Positions 41,341-51,800 of a stretch of DNA of 64,000 nt are shown one piece after another (positions within the stretch are counted from its first letter, which is position 1; each line of letters starts with the position of its first letter). Position numbers and translations under genes: made by a program. Under the pieces are notes generated by a model. That model saw nothing but the letters and a program-made list of their open reading frames with translations, did no database searches and was not told the origin of the DNA. The stretch covers positions 15,042,542 through 15,106,541 of the forward strand of contig NC_060238.1 in assembly GCF_021155775.2 (NCBI RefSeq). Reading direction: 5' to 3'. The DNA is from Neodiprion pinetum. Taxonomy: Eukaryota; Arthropoda; Insecta; Hymenoptera; Diprionidae.

Positions 41341-42121
41341 TGTAACGAACAATGTTGATCGCGTGGATCAACATCGAGTGTCCCGCATCGATTTCTCGAA
41401 ATAAGTCCGTCGAATCGATATTTCGACCTGCCAATCCCCACCCTCCCAATTATTAGCGAGATCGACAGGTGAGACCGGAGCTCTGCCTCTTTCGTTCCGG
41501 GGTCGTCAACCGAGCAGGGTCTAATCAACAGCGTGTTCGGGGGTCATCCGTGAGGTCCCAACTCGTCCTGGCCAGGCAAATACAGAGACCCGAATCTCCT
41601 CCTAGTTCAAGGGCAAGGAATGTGACGAAATCGCCCAATTCGCCGATCAGCAGACCTCGGAACAAGGGAAAGAGCCAACGTGGGAAAAGGCCGCCGATAT
41701 AAGATAAGCACTCCTCATTCTTGTATGAACGTAATGGTCCCTGAGTGTTTGAGTGCGAACGGGAAGGGTCATTGATCTCATGTATAAAAATCTGTGGTGT
41801 GTGAAGGAGTGTGTATGACGTTAGGGAATGCATGCGTGAATGGTTTATGTACAAAAGACAAGATATTTGTTCCTCATTCCGAAATAAATATATAAAACTT
41901 ATAATTTTGTTGAATGTATGCGTGAATGGTTTATGTACAAAAAGTGTATGACGTGAGGGAATGTATGCTCAAACGGTTTATGTACAAAAGACAAAATATT
42001 TGTTCCTCATTCCAAAATAAATATATAAAACTTATCATTTTGTTGAATGTATGCGTGAATGGCTTATGTACAAAAAACAAGATATTTGTTCCTTATTCCA
42101 AAATAAATATATAAACTTACA
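41341..42121 (+). mobile_element. Solo LTR (781 bp) in Gypsy-A gag, TSD ATAT
   Basis: TGTAACGAAC...AACTTACA with atat at 41,337-41,340 and 42,122-42,125; removing it restores the gag frame seen in Gypsy-C. The 3' 290 bp (about 41,826-42,118) is a tandem array of ~85-bp units (gtatgcgtgaatggtttatg, aaataaatatataaaactta), three full and one partial. Confidence 0.88.
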
Positions 42122-42689
42122 ATATTGAACGGCTTTCTCGTGTAGCTTTGCCAGACCACGAGCCGTCTCGTAATTTATTAGCGACACAAGCTATCTTAAA
42201 CGCAATCAGTGATCCAGAAATTAAAATGGCCGTTGGGACATCGGGTCTCACTTTTCTACGGGAGGCAACGGCCAAAGCCCTTGAGGTGGAGGCAATGAGA
42301 AAACAATATTGTTGGTTGAGCAAGCTTTGTCGGATTGAGGTGTCCGGAAGCACCTCAGAAAGACGAAGTTTTGAACACTCGGAGGAGCCAACGCCTCAAA
42401 ATTATAGAAATAAAAATAACAATAGTAATTTTAAACCAAGAAATCGAGGTTCTTTTCAAAACCAGAAAAACAAGCGTGTAATTAAGAACGCGGTCATGAC
42501 AAGTCAAACCGGCTTGACTTGTATATTTTGTAAAAAAACAGGCCATGACGCCAATCATTGTTTTCTAATTAAAAAAATTAGTGGAAAATCGATGCAAGGT
42601 TCGAATCCAAACTCTTATAAATGGCGTAAGAAAAATATAGAAATAGGGGAAGCAAATCCTCAGTCGAGTTCTCCCCCAGGAACTCACCC

Positions 42690-42696
42690 AAAAAAC
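42690..42696 (+). promoter_or_regulatory. -1 ribosomal frameshift heptamer A AAA AAC (Gypsy-A)
   Basis: The heptamer ends directly at the gag TGA, in phase with gag; protease/pol is in the -1 frame. Confidence 0.7.
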
Positions 42697-42710
42697 TGAT
42701 TCCAGATGAT

Positions 42711-45700
42711 TTGTCGGGGCGAAAATCATCGCAGATTGTTAGGAGTGAAAGCCCTCTTAGAGAACAGTTTTTAATTAGAAGTCTACGACAGTCTGGTCTT
42801 TACGCGCGCGGTACTGTAAATGGCGTCGATTGTCTATGGGTAATAGACACCGGCGCGGAAGTAACCGTAGTTCGATCGGATCTCTTTAAATCCGATGACC
42901 AGATCGTTCCCTCTTTATCTCTGCGAATAGCCACTAGAGAGACGACCCCGATTTTGAGACAGGTTACTGTCCAAATTAACCTTTTTGGGTGTATCGACTC
43001 TCCACATAAGGTTTTTATAGCAGATATAGAGGATGAAGGTATTTTGGGAATATACTTTCTTACAGCTCACAACTGTGTTATCTCGACTAAGAGAAATTCA
43101 CTAGCTTCAAACAATCGCGAAATAACTCATTGTACAAATAGAAATGGTATTTATTGGACTTCTCCTAGAATTCGGGAAATAGGACTTTCAGAGGATGATT
43201 TGCAACATTTCCCTTCACATTCACAGAGCCTTGTTGAGAAATCTTCGATTTCGTTAAATTCAGCTCAGGTAGAATCGTTTGAATCTCTTTTGCTATAATT
43301 TATAAATTCTTTCGCCAACGATAGTGGTGATAACGGCCGATGTACTTCTGTCAAGCACAAGATCGACGTCGGAGAGAGTTCACCAATCAAACCAGCTCCT
43401 CGAAGACTCGCTCTCAACGCCCGAGAAGAGGTGAAGAAGCTTGTGGAAGACATGCTAATGAACGATGTGATTGAACCATCGTCTAGTCCCTGGGCTTCAC
43501 CAATCGTCCTTGTTAACAAAAAGGACGGATCCAAACGATTTTGTATCGATTACAGGAAGCTGAACGATATAACGAAGAAAGATTCTTACCCTCTACCCAG
43601 AATCGACGAGACACTCGACCTGATAGCTGGTGCAACTTGGTTCAGCACCATAGATCTTCAGAGCGGATACTGGCAGGTCGAAATGGATCCTCTAGATAAA
43701 GAAAAAACAGCTTTTGTTACGGGTTTAGGAGGATTATGGCAGTTCAAGGTTATGCCGTTTGGTTTGAGTAATGCCCCAGCTACCTTTGAACGAATGATGG
43801 AAGCTGTTCTCCATGGGCTCACTGGCAAAATATGCCTCGTTTATTTAGACGATATAATCGTTTTTGGCAAGAACTTTGAAGAAGAAGTTCAAAATCTCAG
43901 ACAAGTTTTCGCTAGGCTAAAGCAAGCAGGCCTGAAAATGAGCCCGAAAAAATGCCATCTGTTCCAGAAAGAAGTAGGCTTCCTCGGACATGTCGTCTCA
44001 GCACAAGGTGTGAAGACCGACCCATCCAAAATAGAGAAGGTTTCTTCTTGGCCGACACCTAAGAATAAAGAATAAATTCAAAGCTTTTCAGGCCTTTGTA
44101 CGTATTACAGAAGATTTGTAAAAGGTTTCGCTAGCTAAACCTCTCCATCACTTGACCGGAATCAAGATTCCTTTTGACTGGACCCCGGAATGCGAAGAGG
44201 CTTTCAAGAAATGGGAAGAAAATCTTATTTCTTCGCCGATTTTAGCTTATCCAGAGGTCGAACTTCCTTTTATTTTAGATACGGATGCCTCTCTTTCAGG
44301 AATAGGCGGGATTCTGTCACAAATTCAGGGAGGTCAGGAGAGAGTGACAAGCTATTTCAGCAGAGTTTTGAGTAAAACCGAGAGGAATTATTGTGTCACT
44401 CGTAGAGAGCTTTTAGCTGTTGTTAAGACCGTAGTACATTTTCACCATTATCTGTACGGTAGGAGATTTTTGATACGTACAGATCATGCTTCTCTCAGGT
44501 GGCTACTTTCGTTCAAATCTCCCGAAGGTCAGGTAGCTAGATGGTTAGAAAGGCTCGGTCAGTACGATTTTGACATTCGTCATCGAGCAGGAATTCATCA
44601 TGGAAACGCCGATGCTCTCTCTCGGAGACCCTGCGAGGAAATGCCAGAGTGTAAACAGTGTGCACGATTAGAGAAAAATCGTGACCCCTCCCCTATGATA
44701 TGGAAGATTTCTCTCGAAAATAACCAGGAGGAATGGAGAAAATCACAACAAGAGGACGACACTTTGAATCAAGTGAAGTCTTGGAAAGAAGCAGAAACTC
44801 GCCCGGACTGGCAGGATATATCTTTAGCCGAGCCAGATTTGAAAATTTATTGGGCTCAATGGGACTCTATCCTTTTGATTGATGGAATTTTATACCGAAA
44901 ATGGGAATCTGCAGACTTGAAAGAAATTGGGTGGCAATTTTTGGTTCCCAGGTCACGAGTTCCGGAGATTCTTGCTCTTTATCATGATTCTCCTGCAGGC
45001 GGACACTTCGCTTCAAATAAAACTCTAGGCAGAATTCGCAACTTCTACTTTTGGCCCCGTTGCCGGATGGACGTTGAAAATTGGTGTCGAAGATGTCGAA
45101 TCTGCACAGCAAAGAAAGGACCTCGAGCGAAAGGACAAAGCTCTCTTCAAATTTACAACGTGGGAGCTCCATTTGAAAGGATGGCGATGGACGTTCTCGG
45201 ACCTCTCCCGATAACCCATTCTGGAAATAAATATGCTCTGGTTATTGCTGATTATTTTACTAAGTGGCCTGAAGTGGTTCCTTTCGCTGATCAAGAAGCC
45301 TCCACTGTAGCACAGGCATTCGTTAAAGAGGTTATTTGTAGACACGGAGTTCCTCTAGAACTTCATACTGATCAAGGCCGAAATTTTGAGTCAACCTTAA
45401 TGAAAGAGGTTACTTAGATTTTAGGGGTTAGAAAAACTCGTACGACTCCTTTGCATCCGCAATCTGACGGCATGATAGAACGTCTAAATCGAACCTTACT
45501 ACAGTATTTGTTGTCCTTCGTAGAGCAGAATCAGAGAGACTGGGACTCCTGGATCCCTTTCTTCCCCTTATCTTACAGATCTGCGATCCATGAGACGACG
45601 AAGCAGACGCCAGCCCTTATGCTTACTGGAAGAAATCTCCGACTTCCGTCAGAATTAGAGAAAGGCCCTGTTCCTGTGCAAAGACAGCATCAAACAGATT

Positions 45701-46080
45701 ATGCCTTTTTATTACAACAACGTTTAGAAGAAATTCATCACTTTGCTAGGAATAGAATTTCTATGGCTTCAGATAAATTAAAAACTCGTTATGATATTCG
45801 AGCCAGAGATTTAAAATTTATTCCTGGAGATTCTGTCTGGCTCCTTCAACCCCGAAGACAGAAAGGACGATGTCCAAAACTACAAAGAAATTGGGAAGGC
45901 CCTTACTTAGTGGTTAACCGGATAAATGATGTTGTTTATAGAATCCGAAGATCTCCTCATTCGCGTCAGAAAGTGGTTCACTTGGATCGTCTTGCTCCAT
46001 TTGAAGAAGATCAACCTGGAACAGTCTCTCCAAGACCAGGAACATCCTTCGAGGTTAGTTCTTCAAACAAACACCCTTGA
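42711..46080 (+). pseudogene. pol: Gypsy-A Pol (protease, RT, RNase H, integrase), broken
   Basis: Protease segment 42,711-43,298 with the active-site motif VIDTGAEVTVV, ending in TAA. The same frame resumes to RT (WFSTIDLQSGYWQ, VYLDDIIVFG at ~43,845), then TAA at 44,073 and a frameshift near 44,130. The next frame from 44,152 has RNase H (LDTDASLSGIGG), the HHCC integrase zinc domain (YHDSPAGGHF...CRRCRIC), then MDVLGPL, HTDQGRNF, a TAG at 45,415 and GMIERLNRT, so D, D, E are all present. It ends at 46,078 TGA. Two further in-frame TGAs separate it from the kinase-like ORF in the same register. Confidence 0.88.
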
Positions 46081-46100
46081 CGACTGTGATCGACTTGACC

Positions 46101-46110
46101 TTCTCTACAG
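46101..46110 (+). promoter_or_regulatory. Candidate 3' splice acceptor before the kinase-like ORF
   Basis: ttctctacag, preceded by gacc, is a good pyrimidine-tract-plus-AG acceptor. The kinase frame is open from the next base (46,111) and has no ATG before its P-loop, so a spliced leader carrying the start codon would solve its translation, as for errantiviral env. No matching donor was identified. Confidence 0.4.
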
Positions 46111-46815
46111 TCGGTCATCGATTGGGAGAAGAATTTGCCTTTTGGAATTCATTTGAGTAAAACTCGACCGCTTACGATTATTATTGAAGGAAATATCGGA
46201 TGCAAAAAAACAACTTTCACCAAGAGGTTTTTAGCAGATCGCCAGGTCTGTACACTTTTAGAACCTCTTGAGGAATATCGAGATGTAGCTGGAATTAATC
46301 TTCTAGATTTGATGTATCAGGACCCAGATCGTTATTGCTATTATTTTCAGCATTTCGCTCAAATGGTTATGTTAGATAGACATCTTCAGACAACTTCATT
46401 GCCTGTAAAGGTGATGGAAAGATCGATATTCAGTAGCAATTGTTTTGTAGAAGCTCGTCGAAGGTTAGGTAATTTTCGCGACTTCGAATCTCATTTATTC
46501 ATGAAAAATTTCGATCTTCTTATTCGCTCGTCTGAGCTCAGAGTAGATTTGATTGTTCATTTGCGAGTTTCCCCAGAAACTTCTTTCGCTCGAGTAAGTT
46601 CCCGTTCCCGTGAGGAGGAATCGCGCATTTCTTTAGAGCTACTCAGAACTATTCATGAGGTTCATGAAGATTGGCTAGTAAAACAAACCTTTTCTTCTTT
46701 GTCGGCTCCTATTTTGGTTATCAATGCAGAATCCACAGCCGACCAAGTTGATTCTAGTTTTTGTTTTGCAATAACACGAGGACGAGGTTGGAGAAATTTC
46801 TTGTTTGGCGTTTAA
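46111..46815 (+). CDS. Deoxynucleoside kinase-like protein encoded by Gypsy-A
   Basis: Resembles the insect dNK / TK2-dGK family, which phosphorylates deoxynucleosides to supply dNTPs. Counting from Leu at 46,135 (226 residues): P-loop IIEGNIGCKKTTF at 16-28; EPLEEYRDVAGINLLDLMY at 43-61 (substrate-site Glu, with Tyr where Trp is usual); a Gln in YYFQHF (72); MERSIFS at 94-99, the catalytic ERS motif; and the arginine-rich lid RVSSRSREEES at 152-162 followed by LHELHEDWL-like LRTIHEVHEDWL. Length fits the family. The P-loop has Lys where the second glycine of GxxxxGKT is expected. The frame is uninterrupted although pol upstream is broken. It lies between pol and the 3' LTR, on the pol strand. 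A related fragment is in Gypsy-C. Confidence 0.85.
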   Translation, partial: SVIDWEKNLPFGIHLSKTRPLTIIIEGNIGCKKTTFTKRFLADRQVCTLLEPLEEYRDVAGINLLDLMYQDPDRYCYYFQHFAQMVMLDRHLQTTSLPVKVMERSIFSSNCFVEARRRLGNFRDFESHLFMKNFDLLIRSSELRVDLIVHLRVSPETSFARVSSRSREEESRISLELLRTIHEVHEDWLVKQTFSSLSAPILVINAESTADQVDSSFCFAITRGRGWRNFLFGV

Positions 46816-46870
46816 AAAAAAGGGATTTATTCAATAAGAAACTTTATTCCAATTTCAATAATTAATATAA

Positions 46871-47331
46871 TTAAGGAAGGAAGTAACGAGTAACATTTTT
46901 AATTTTCTTAATTTCGTCTTTCACCTCTTTGCATTCGTTGCATCCACTCGTCCCTCTTTTTGTGACGAACAGACTTTGGCCGCAGAACCAACATTTTGCC
47001 TTTTCCTCGTGGAACGTGAGGTGAAAGGATATTTTGTGGTCCAATAACTCGGGTTCTGAGCTGTTTAAAAAAAAAAAAATGTTTTTATGTTTCTTATAAT
47101 TCATTTGTGTTATTCGATATGATGAAATTACTGGAGGATGAAGCAAGATTGGCAAAAATAGTCTGTTCTGCCTTTTTCTTGGAATCCCTTTAACTTGCCA
47201 CATGACATTTCTTTCCATTTGGAATCGAGGAAATCAGAGATTTCCTTTTCAGAAAGATCTTCGATGTTGTCCGGGAGACATTTATGTGATAATGCCCCCG
47301 CATTTAAAGAGATGTGTTCTTTTGAGTTCAA
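46871..47331 (-). CDS. Antisense, cysteine-rich two-exon ORF in Gypsy-A (5' end missing)
   Basis: Exon 47,331-47,132, intron 47,131-47,061 (71 nt, GTAATT...T13AAACAG), exon 47,060-46,871. The predicted splice keeps frame, giving at least 129 residues. Cysteine pairs YFCQSC, CWFCGQ and CNEC plus SCGKL suggest a zinc-binding protein; the N-terminal part is acidic (NIEDLSEKEISDFLDSKW). No ATG starts the first exon; the frame reaches the Gypsy-B insertion point and continues 8 codons beyond it (53,125 on) to a stop, so an upstream exon is likely. Minus-strand AATAAA words lie downstream. No family recognised. It could be a host-derived piece or an antisense accessory gene. Confidence 0.55.
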
Positions 47332-47334
47332 GTT

Positions 47335-47619
47335 TGTGACGGCTTAGTAGAGAGCCGTGGTAAGAGTCAGTCGGTCACCCGCCGGTCCAGGAATAACACG
47401 TATGAGTTTGGTAACGCAACATTGTCTGATTTCATGTATATCGTCGTGTATCCCTTCGAACGAGCATATTTTACGTTTACCATAAAAGCGACGAACCCTG
47501 TAAGGGAAGTATCACGTATAAAGGAACCCGGGGCCGACTCAACACTGTACTACGACAAATAAAGAAAGAAAGATAAGTTCCTAAGTATTTATTTTATAGT
47601 AACAAACGGATCTGTTACA
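47335..47619 (+). repeat. Gypsy-B 5' LTR
   Basis: Direct match to 52,840-53,124 with two substitutions (cgtatgag/cgtataag; atcacgta/atcaagta). Confidence 0.95.
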
Positions 47620-47621
47620 AA

Positions 47622-47634
47622 TGGCGCCCGAACA
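47622..47634 (+). other. Gypsy-B primer binding site
   Basis: TGGCGCCCGAACA, two bases after the LTR, complementary to a tRNA-Lys 3' end as known from other retroelements. Confidence 0.75.
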
Positions 47635-47725
47635 ATAGACGTGATAGAAAACTTAGGCTTTCTATTTAGAAGAACCTTGACATAATTGTGGAATATTAAT
47701 TGTTTTATGTAAATTGTATTATTAT

Positions 47726-48796
47726 ATGTCACTAAATCAAAACACACCAATTACCAGGTTGAGGTCAGGAGTGATACCTAAGAGGCTATCCATAACAAAT
47801 AGTACAGAAAAGGAGAAAAATAAGAGACAAAAGAGATCAGCGACCATGGAGAAGGAATTACAGGAGTTGAGGGCACAACTTCAAAACATAGCGGATTTAC
47901 AAAGGCAGATTGAAGAGCTCAGAAGTAATCAAAACAAAGAGAAAGAGCTAAGTACTGAAGTTAGACAGTTGAGGTCAATCAGTGAACAACAAACTAGAGA
48001 AATAGAACAATTAAGAAATTCACCTGCGATAGATAATGGTAATTTGTTGGTGCAAGGATTGATGAGTAGTTTTCAACAAGTAAAAATTGATATTAAATTA
48101 GAATCTTTTTCCAATGAGGAACAATCAAATCCAGTGGAATTTATCGAAAATATGGAAAGTTATTTTGAGTTAAAAAATGTGTCTGAAGCGCATAAATTGA
48201 TCGTTGTAAAAAGTGCATTGGAGTCGAGAGCAAAAATATGGATGGAAGTCAATTCACATTTAGTAAGAAATTACACAGATTTTAAACAGGCATTTTTAGC
48301 TGAATTTTATTCTATACCAATACAAGTAAAGTTGAAAAGCAAATGGAGTTTGCGTCGGTACAAGAATCAGGATGATAATTTGATAACGTATTTTATGGAA
48401 CAATCAAAGCAAGCGAGATATTTTATCCCAAAATTAGAACAATTTGAAATTAATTACACAATAATACAACAAATGCCTTGGCGTGTCAGAGATGCGCTTG
48501 CCGCGGTTGATTTTTCAGATACAAAAAGAGTTATACAAGCACTAAGTCATTTGGATTTAGGGCATGAAGAACGTGAGAAGGAAAAACGTAGAATGTTCAA
48601 TCAAAATAGCCAAACGAGCAACGTTAGAAATATGAGTTTACAAAATCACAATCAAGGGACCAGTTGTGGAGAATCAGGATACAGGCGTCGCCAAACAAAT
48701 TTTAGGATACCAGATTTCAGACAACCACCCCCAAACCTTAGTACTCTAAATCAAGGGTCTAATGCATGTCGCAATAACCAGCCAAATTTAAACTAG
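47726..48796 (+). CDS. gag: Gypsy-B Gag
   Basis: 356 residues from the ATG at 47,726 (MSLNQNTPITRLRSG). A long N-terminal coiled coil (EKELQELRAQLQNIADLQRQIEEL and on, ~45-105) precedes the capsid-like core (DIKLESFSNEE...FIENMESYFEL...AKIWMEVN...FLAEFYSI...YFMEQSKQARYF). The C terminus is Asn/Gln/Arg-rich with no clear CCHC knuckle. The TAG at 48,794 follows a slippery heptamer. The frame is fully open. Confidence 0.87.
   Translation: MSLNQNTPITRLRSGVIPKRLSITNSTEKEKNKRQKRSATMEKELQELRAQLQNIADLQRQIEELRSNQNKEKELSTEVRQLRSISEQQTREIEQLRNSPAIDNGNLLVQGLMSSFQQVKIDIKLESFSNEEQSNPVEFIENMESYFELKNVSEAHKLIVVKSALESRAKIWMEVNSHLVRNYTDFKQAFLAEFYSIPIQVKLKSKWSLRRYKNQDDNLITYFMEQSKQARYFIPKLEQFEINYTIIQQMPWRVRDALAAVDFSDTKRVIQALSHLDLGHEEREKEKRRMFNQNSQTSNVRNMSLQNHNQGTSCGESGYRRRQTNFRIPDFRQPPPNLSTLNQGSNACRNNQPNLN
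48784..48790 (+). promoter_or_regulatory. -1 ribosomal frameshift heptamer A AAT TTA (Gypsy-B)
   Basis: In phase with gag codons AAT TTA, one codon before the gag stop; the -1 frame is open from 48,778 and enters pol. Pol also has its own ATG at 48,808. Confidence 0.7.
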
Positions 48797-48807
48797 CTAG
48801 CAACGCG

Positions 48808-51800
48808 ATGAAAAAAGGTCCAACATCGGGTTGCCAATTTTATGATTATACTGAGGACCTCTCTTGGGATGTACTAAAGGGACCGGAAGATGAAAGAAAA
48901 AATCCAACAAAATCGAACCATTATAGTCCGCATCTTTTAGCCTCCATTCTTGATCATAGAACTTCAGTATTGATTGATACAGGCAGTCAGGTAACGGGTA
49001 TTTCAGAAAAATTGTACCTGCAACTAGGGAGTTCACACAGGTTAAATGAGCTACCAGTAAGCAATGTAAAAATCTTATGCGCGATTGGAAGAAGAACTAC
49101 GCCTGTAAAACGGCAAATTTTAATCGACGTCGTTATTGGGGATCAAGTAATTCGTACTGCATTTTTGGTTATCCCTAATTTGATTAATGATGTAATTTTC
49201 GGTAATGATTGGCTCATGTACAATAAAGTAATGATAGATTACAACAAGCAGTCTATTAGTATTAATAAAGTATCAGTCGATTCGTCGAAAGTTTCGTACG
49301 AATGTGATTCTGTGGAAAAATTGCGATCTGTTACCGTGGATGACGATATGTATATAAGGATAGTACAATGTAATCGAAGTGAAATGGATTCAAAGCCAGA
49401 TATGAACATAGGTGTAGAAAAAGATAAAATTAATGATCAGGAAGTAATAATTGACAATAATGTGAAAGACAATATTGATATGTTAATAAAGAGTGCGCAA
49501 GAAGCATTATGTGATGATGTAACGTTGAATAAGAATGAAATTGATGATGATTTAAAATTGATGAATGTTGAAGATAAATGCAGTTATGTAGAAATCCATT
49601 ATGATCCAATTATTTTCAAAAAATCGTTTGACAATGTACAAAATATGACATTGGCATGCCAGAAAGTAGATGAAAATCTAACAAAAAATGTGAGAAGCGC
49701 AGTGAGAAAGCTAGAACAAGATAGCGATCACAATTTTTTCAAGGAAGCACAGACGATCGTGGCTAGCCTTACGAGATTAAACGATGAAGAGAAGAGATTA
49801 CTGTTTACTTTGCTGATAAAACATCAAAATTTGTTTTCTGATACGGCCAGTTGTACCACCGTATATGAACATAAAATTAAACTTATTAGGAATAAAACAT
49901 ATGTTAGAAGATCGTATCCAATACCACTGAAGTTGAGAGATGCTGTAGACATAGAGATCAAGAAAATGCTCGAAGCAGGAATAATAGAGAGATCAGTGAG
50001 TCCTTATTGCAATCCGGTAAGAGTAGTAACAAAACGAAATGGCCAAATAAGGATATGTTTAGATGCACGTTACCTTAACCGAATTATAGAATCCGATAAT
50101 GAAATGCCCCCACCTATAGAAGAATTACTACGAAAATTCGATGGTGTAAATTATATGACCACGACCGATTTAACTCAAGGATATTGGCAGATACCACTAG
50201 AAAAGTCTTCAAGACAGTTCACAGCCTTTTTACACAATAGCAACCTGTATCAATTTCGAAGAGTACCATTTGGGTTAAAGACAGCCGGCAGTGGTTTCAT
50301 TAGAGCGCTGAATATGACAATGGGTAATGATTTTGAGGAATTTTTAACTTGTTATGTTGACGACTTACTGATAGCTTCGTCTACCTTTGAACATCATATA
50401 CACCATTTGGATCTAGTATTTGATCGTCTGAATCAATATAATTTTAAACTCAGATTAAGCAAATCACTTTTTTGCAAGGAGTCAGTACCTTTTCTTGGTT
50501 TTATTCTTTCATCAGCGGGGGTAAAACCAAATCCTGAAAAAATATCGGCCATATGTAATTTTCCACCACCAACAAATCGTACAACCTTGCAGCGATTTTT
50601 GGGTATTTGTAATTTTTATAGACAGTTCAGCCGAAAACACTCAAATTATGTTCAACCATTTAGAGAACTACTTGAAAAAGATAGTGCATGGAAATGGCAG
50701 GAAAGACATCAAATAGCGTTTAAAAATTTAAAGGAAAACTTTGTAAATTGCGTGACATTAAAACATCACAAGAAAAATGAGACGTTTAGAGTACAAACAG
50801 ATGCGAGCGATGCAGGTATCAGTGGAATATTATACCAAATAGATGAAAAAGGGCATCAGTACATTATATCACTGGTGAGTCGTTGTTTATCGAAAGCGGA
50901 ACTAAACTATTGTACTACAGAAAAAGAACTGTTGGCAATAGTATATGCGGTGACCAAATTCCGAATTTATCTGTATGGAAGTCATTTTCAAATTATAACT
51001 GACCATCAAGCACTAACATTTCTACAAACTACACCTTTTCTGAACTCACGTCTAATGAGATGGAGTTTATTATTACAGCAATACGCGTTTGACATAAAAC
51101 ATTGCAAGGGAATAGATAATTTAGTAGCTGACTTTTTCAGTAGAAATCATGAGGACCAACAAAATAACGTAAAATCAAATGAATTACTGGTGTCATGTTT
51201 AAGTAATCAAATTGGCATTGACCCAGAGAATATTACCAGTGAGTATGTTATCGCAGCTATAGCAATGGATGGGACATATAAGAAAGAAATGAAACAATTA
51301 GGACAACTGCAATATCAAGATGGCAGATTAAAGTTAATAATTGAATTGATAAGAAGTAAAGGAGACAACGCCCAGTTCAAATTATTTCATGACATACTAT
51401 TTTCCCTAAACAGAACAAGTAATCGGTGGACTATCGAAGTACCAGAAAAATTGGAATTAGTCATAACCAGTACGACTCATGAGAAGTTAGGCCATGCGGG
51501 AACGTACAAAACTACACAATATATTCGAACTTTTTTTAATTGGCCAAAGATGAGGAGGTGCATAAAGAAATATATTAGGAAATGTGATGTATGTCAGCGT
51601 GTTAAACCAATATCATATAGTATGCAAGGAGAGTATAAATTAGTTTATGCAGAAGAACCAAATGACTTAGTGACAATAGATTTTTATGGACCGTTGCCAC
51701 GATCTATAGGAGGCGTACAGTACTTATTAGTTGCCATCGACGCATTTTCAAAGTATGTCAAGTTGTATCCATTGAAGAAAGCTACAACGCAAGCTAGTTT

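Larger units (their letters stand above)
40322..42699 (+). pseudogene. gag: Gypsy-A Gag, interrupted by a solo LTR and one stop codon
   Basis: The ATG at 40,322 (MSNSRLTRSRR) is in frame with the rest, but TAA at 40,457 splits it. The following 305 codons contain a Gln/Glu-rich helix, a Pro/Val linker and the capsid-like region (WADYERQFNTIAKFNRW). The gene is cut at 41,340 by an insertion and resumes at 42,126 (ERLSRVALPDHEPSRN), ending with a CCHC zinc knuckle CIFCKKTGHDANHC. Compared with the intact Gag of Gypsy-C it has also lost a few codons at DYEK/PKLRYG. The stop at 42,697 abuts a -1 slippery heptamer. Confidence 0.87.

Noticed and set aside
46111..46815. Kinase ORF as an independent host retrogene dropped into Gypsy-A
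   Set aside because: No poly(A) tail or TSD around it, and a related fragment occupies the same place in Gypsy-C.
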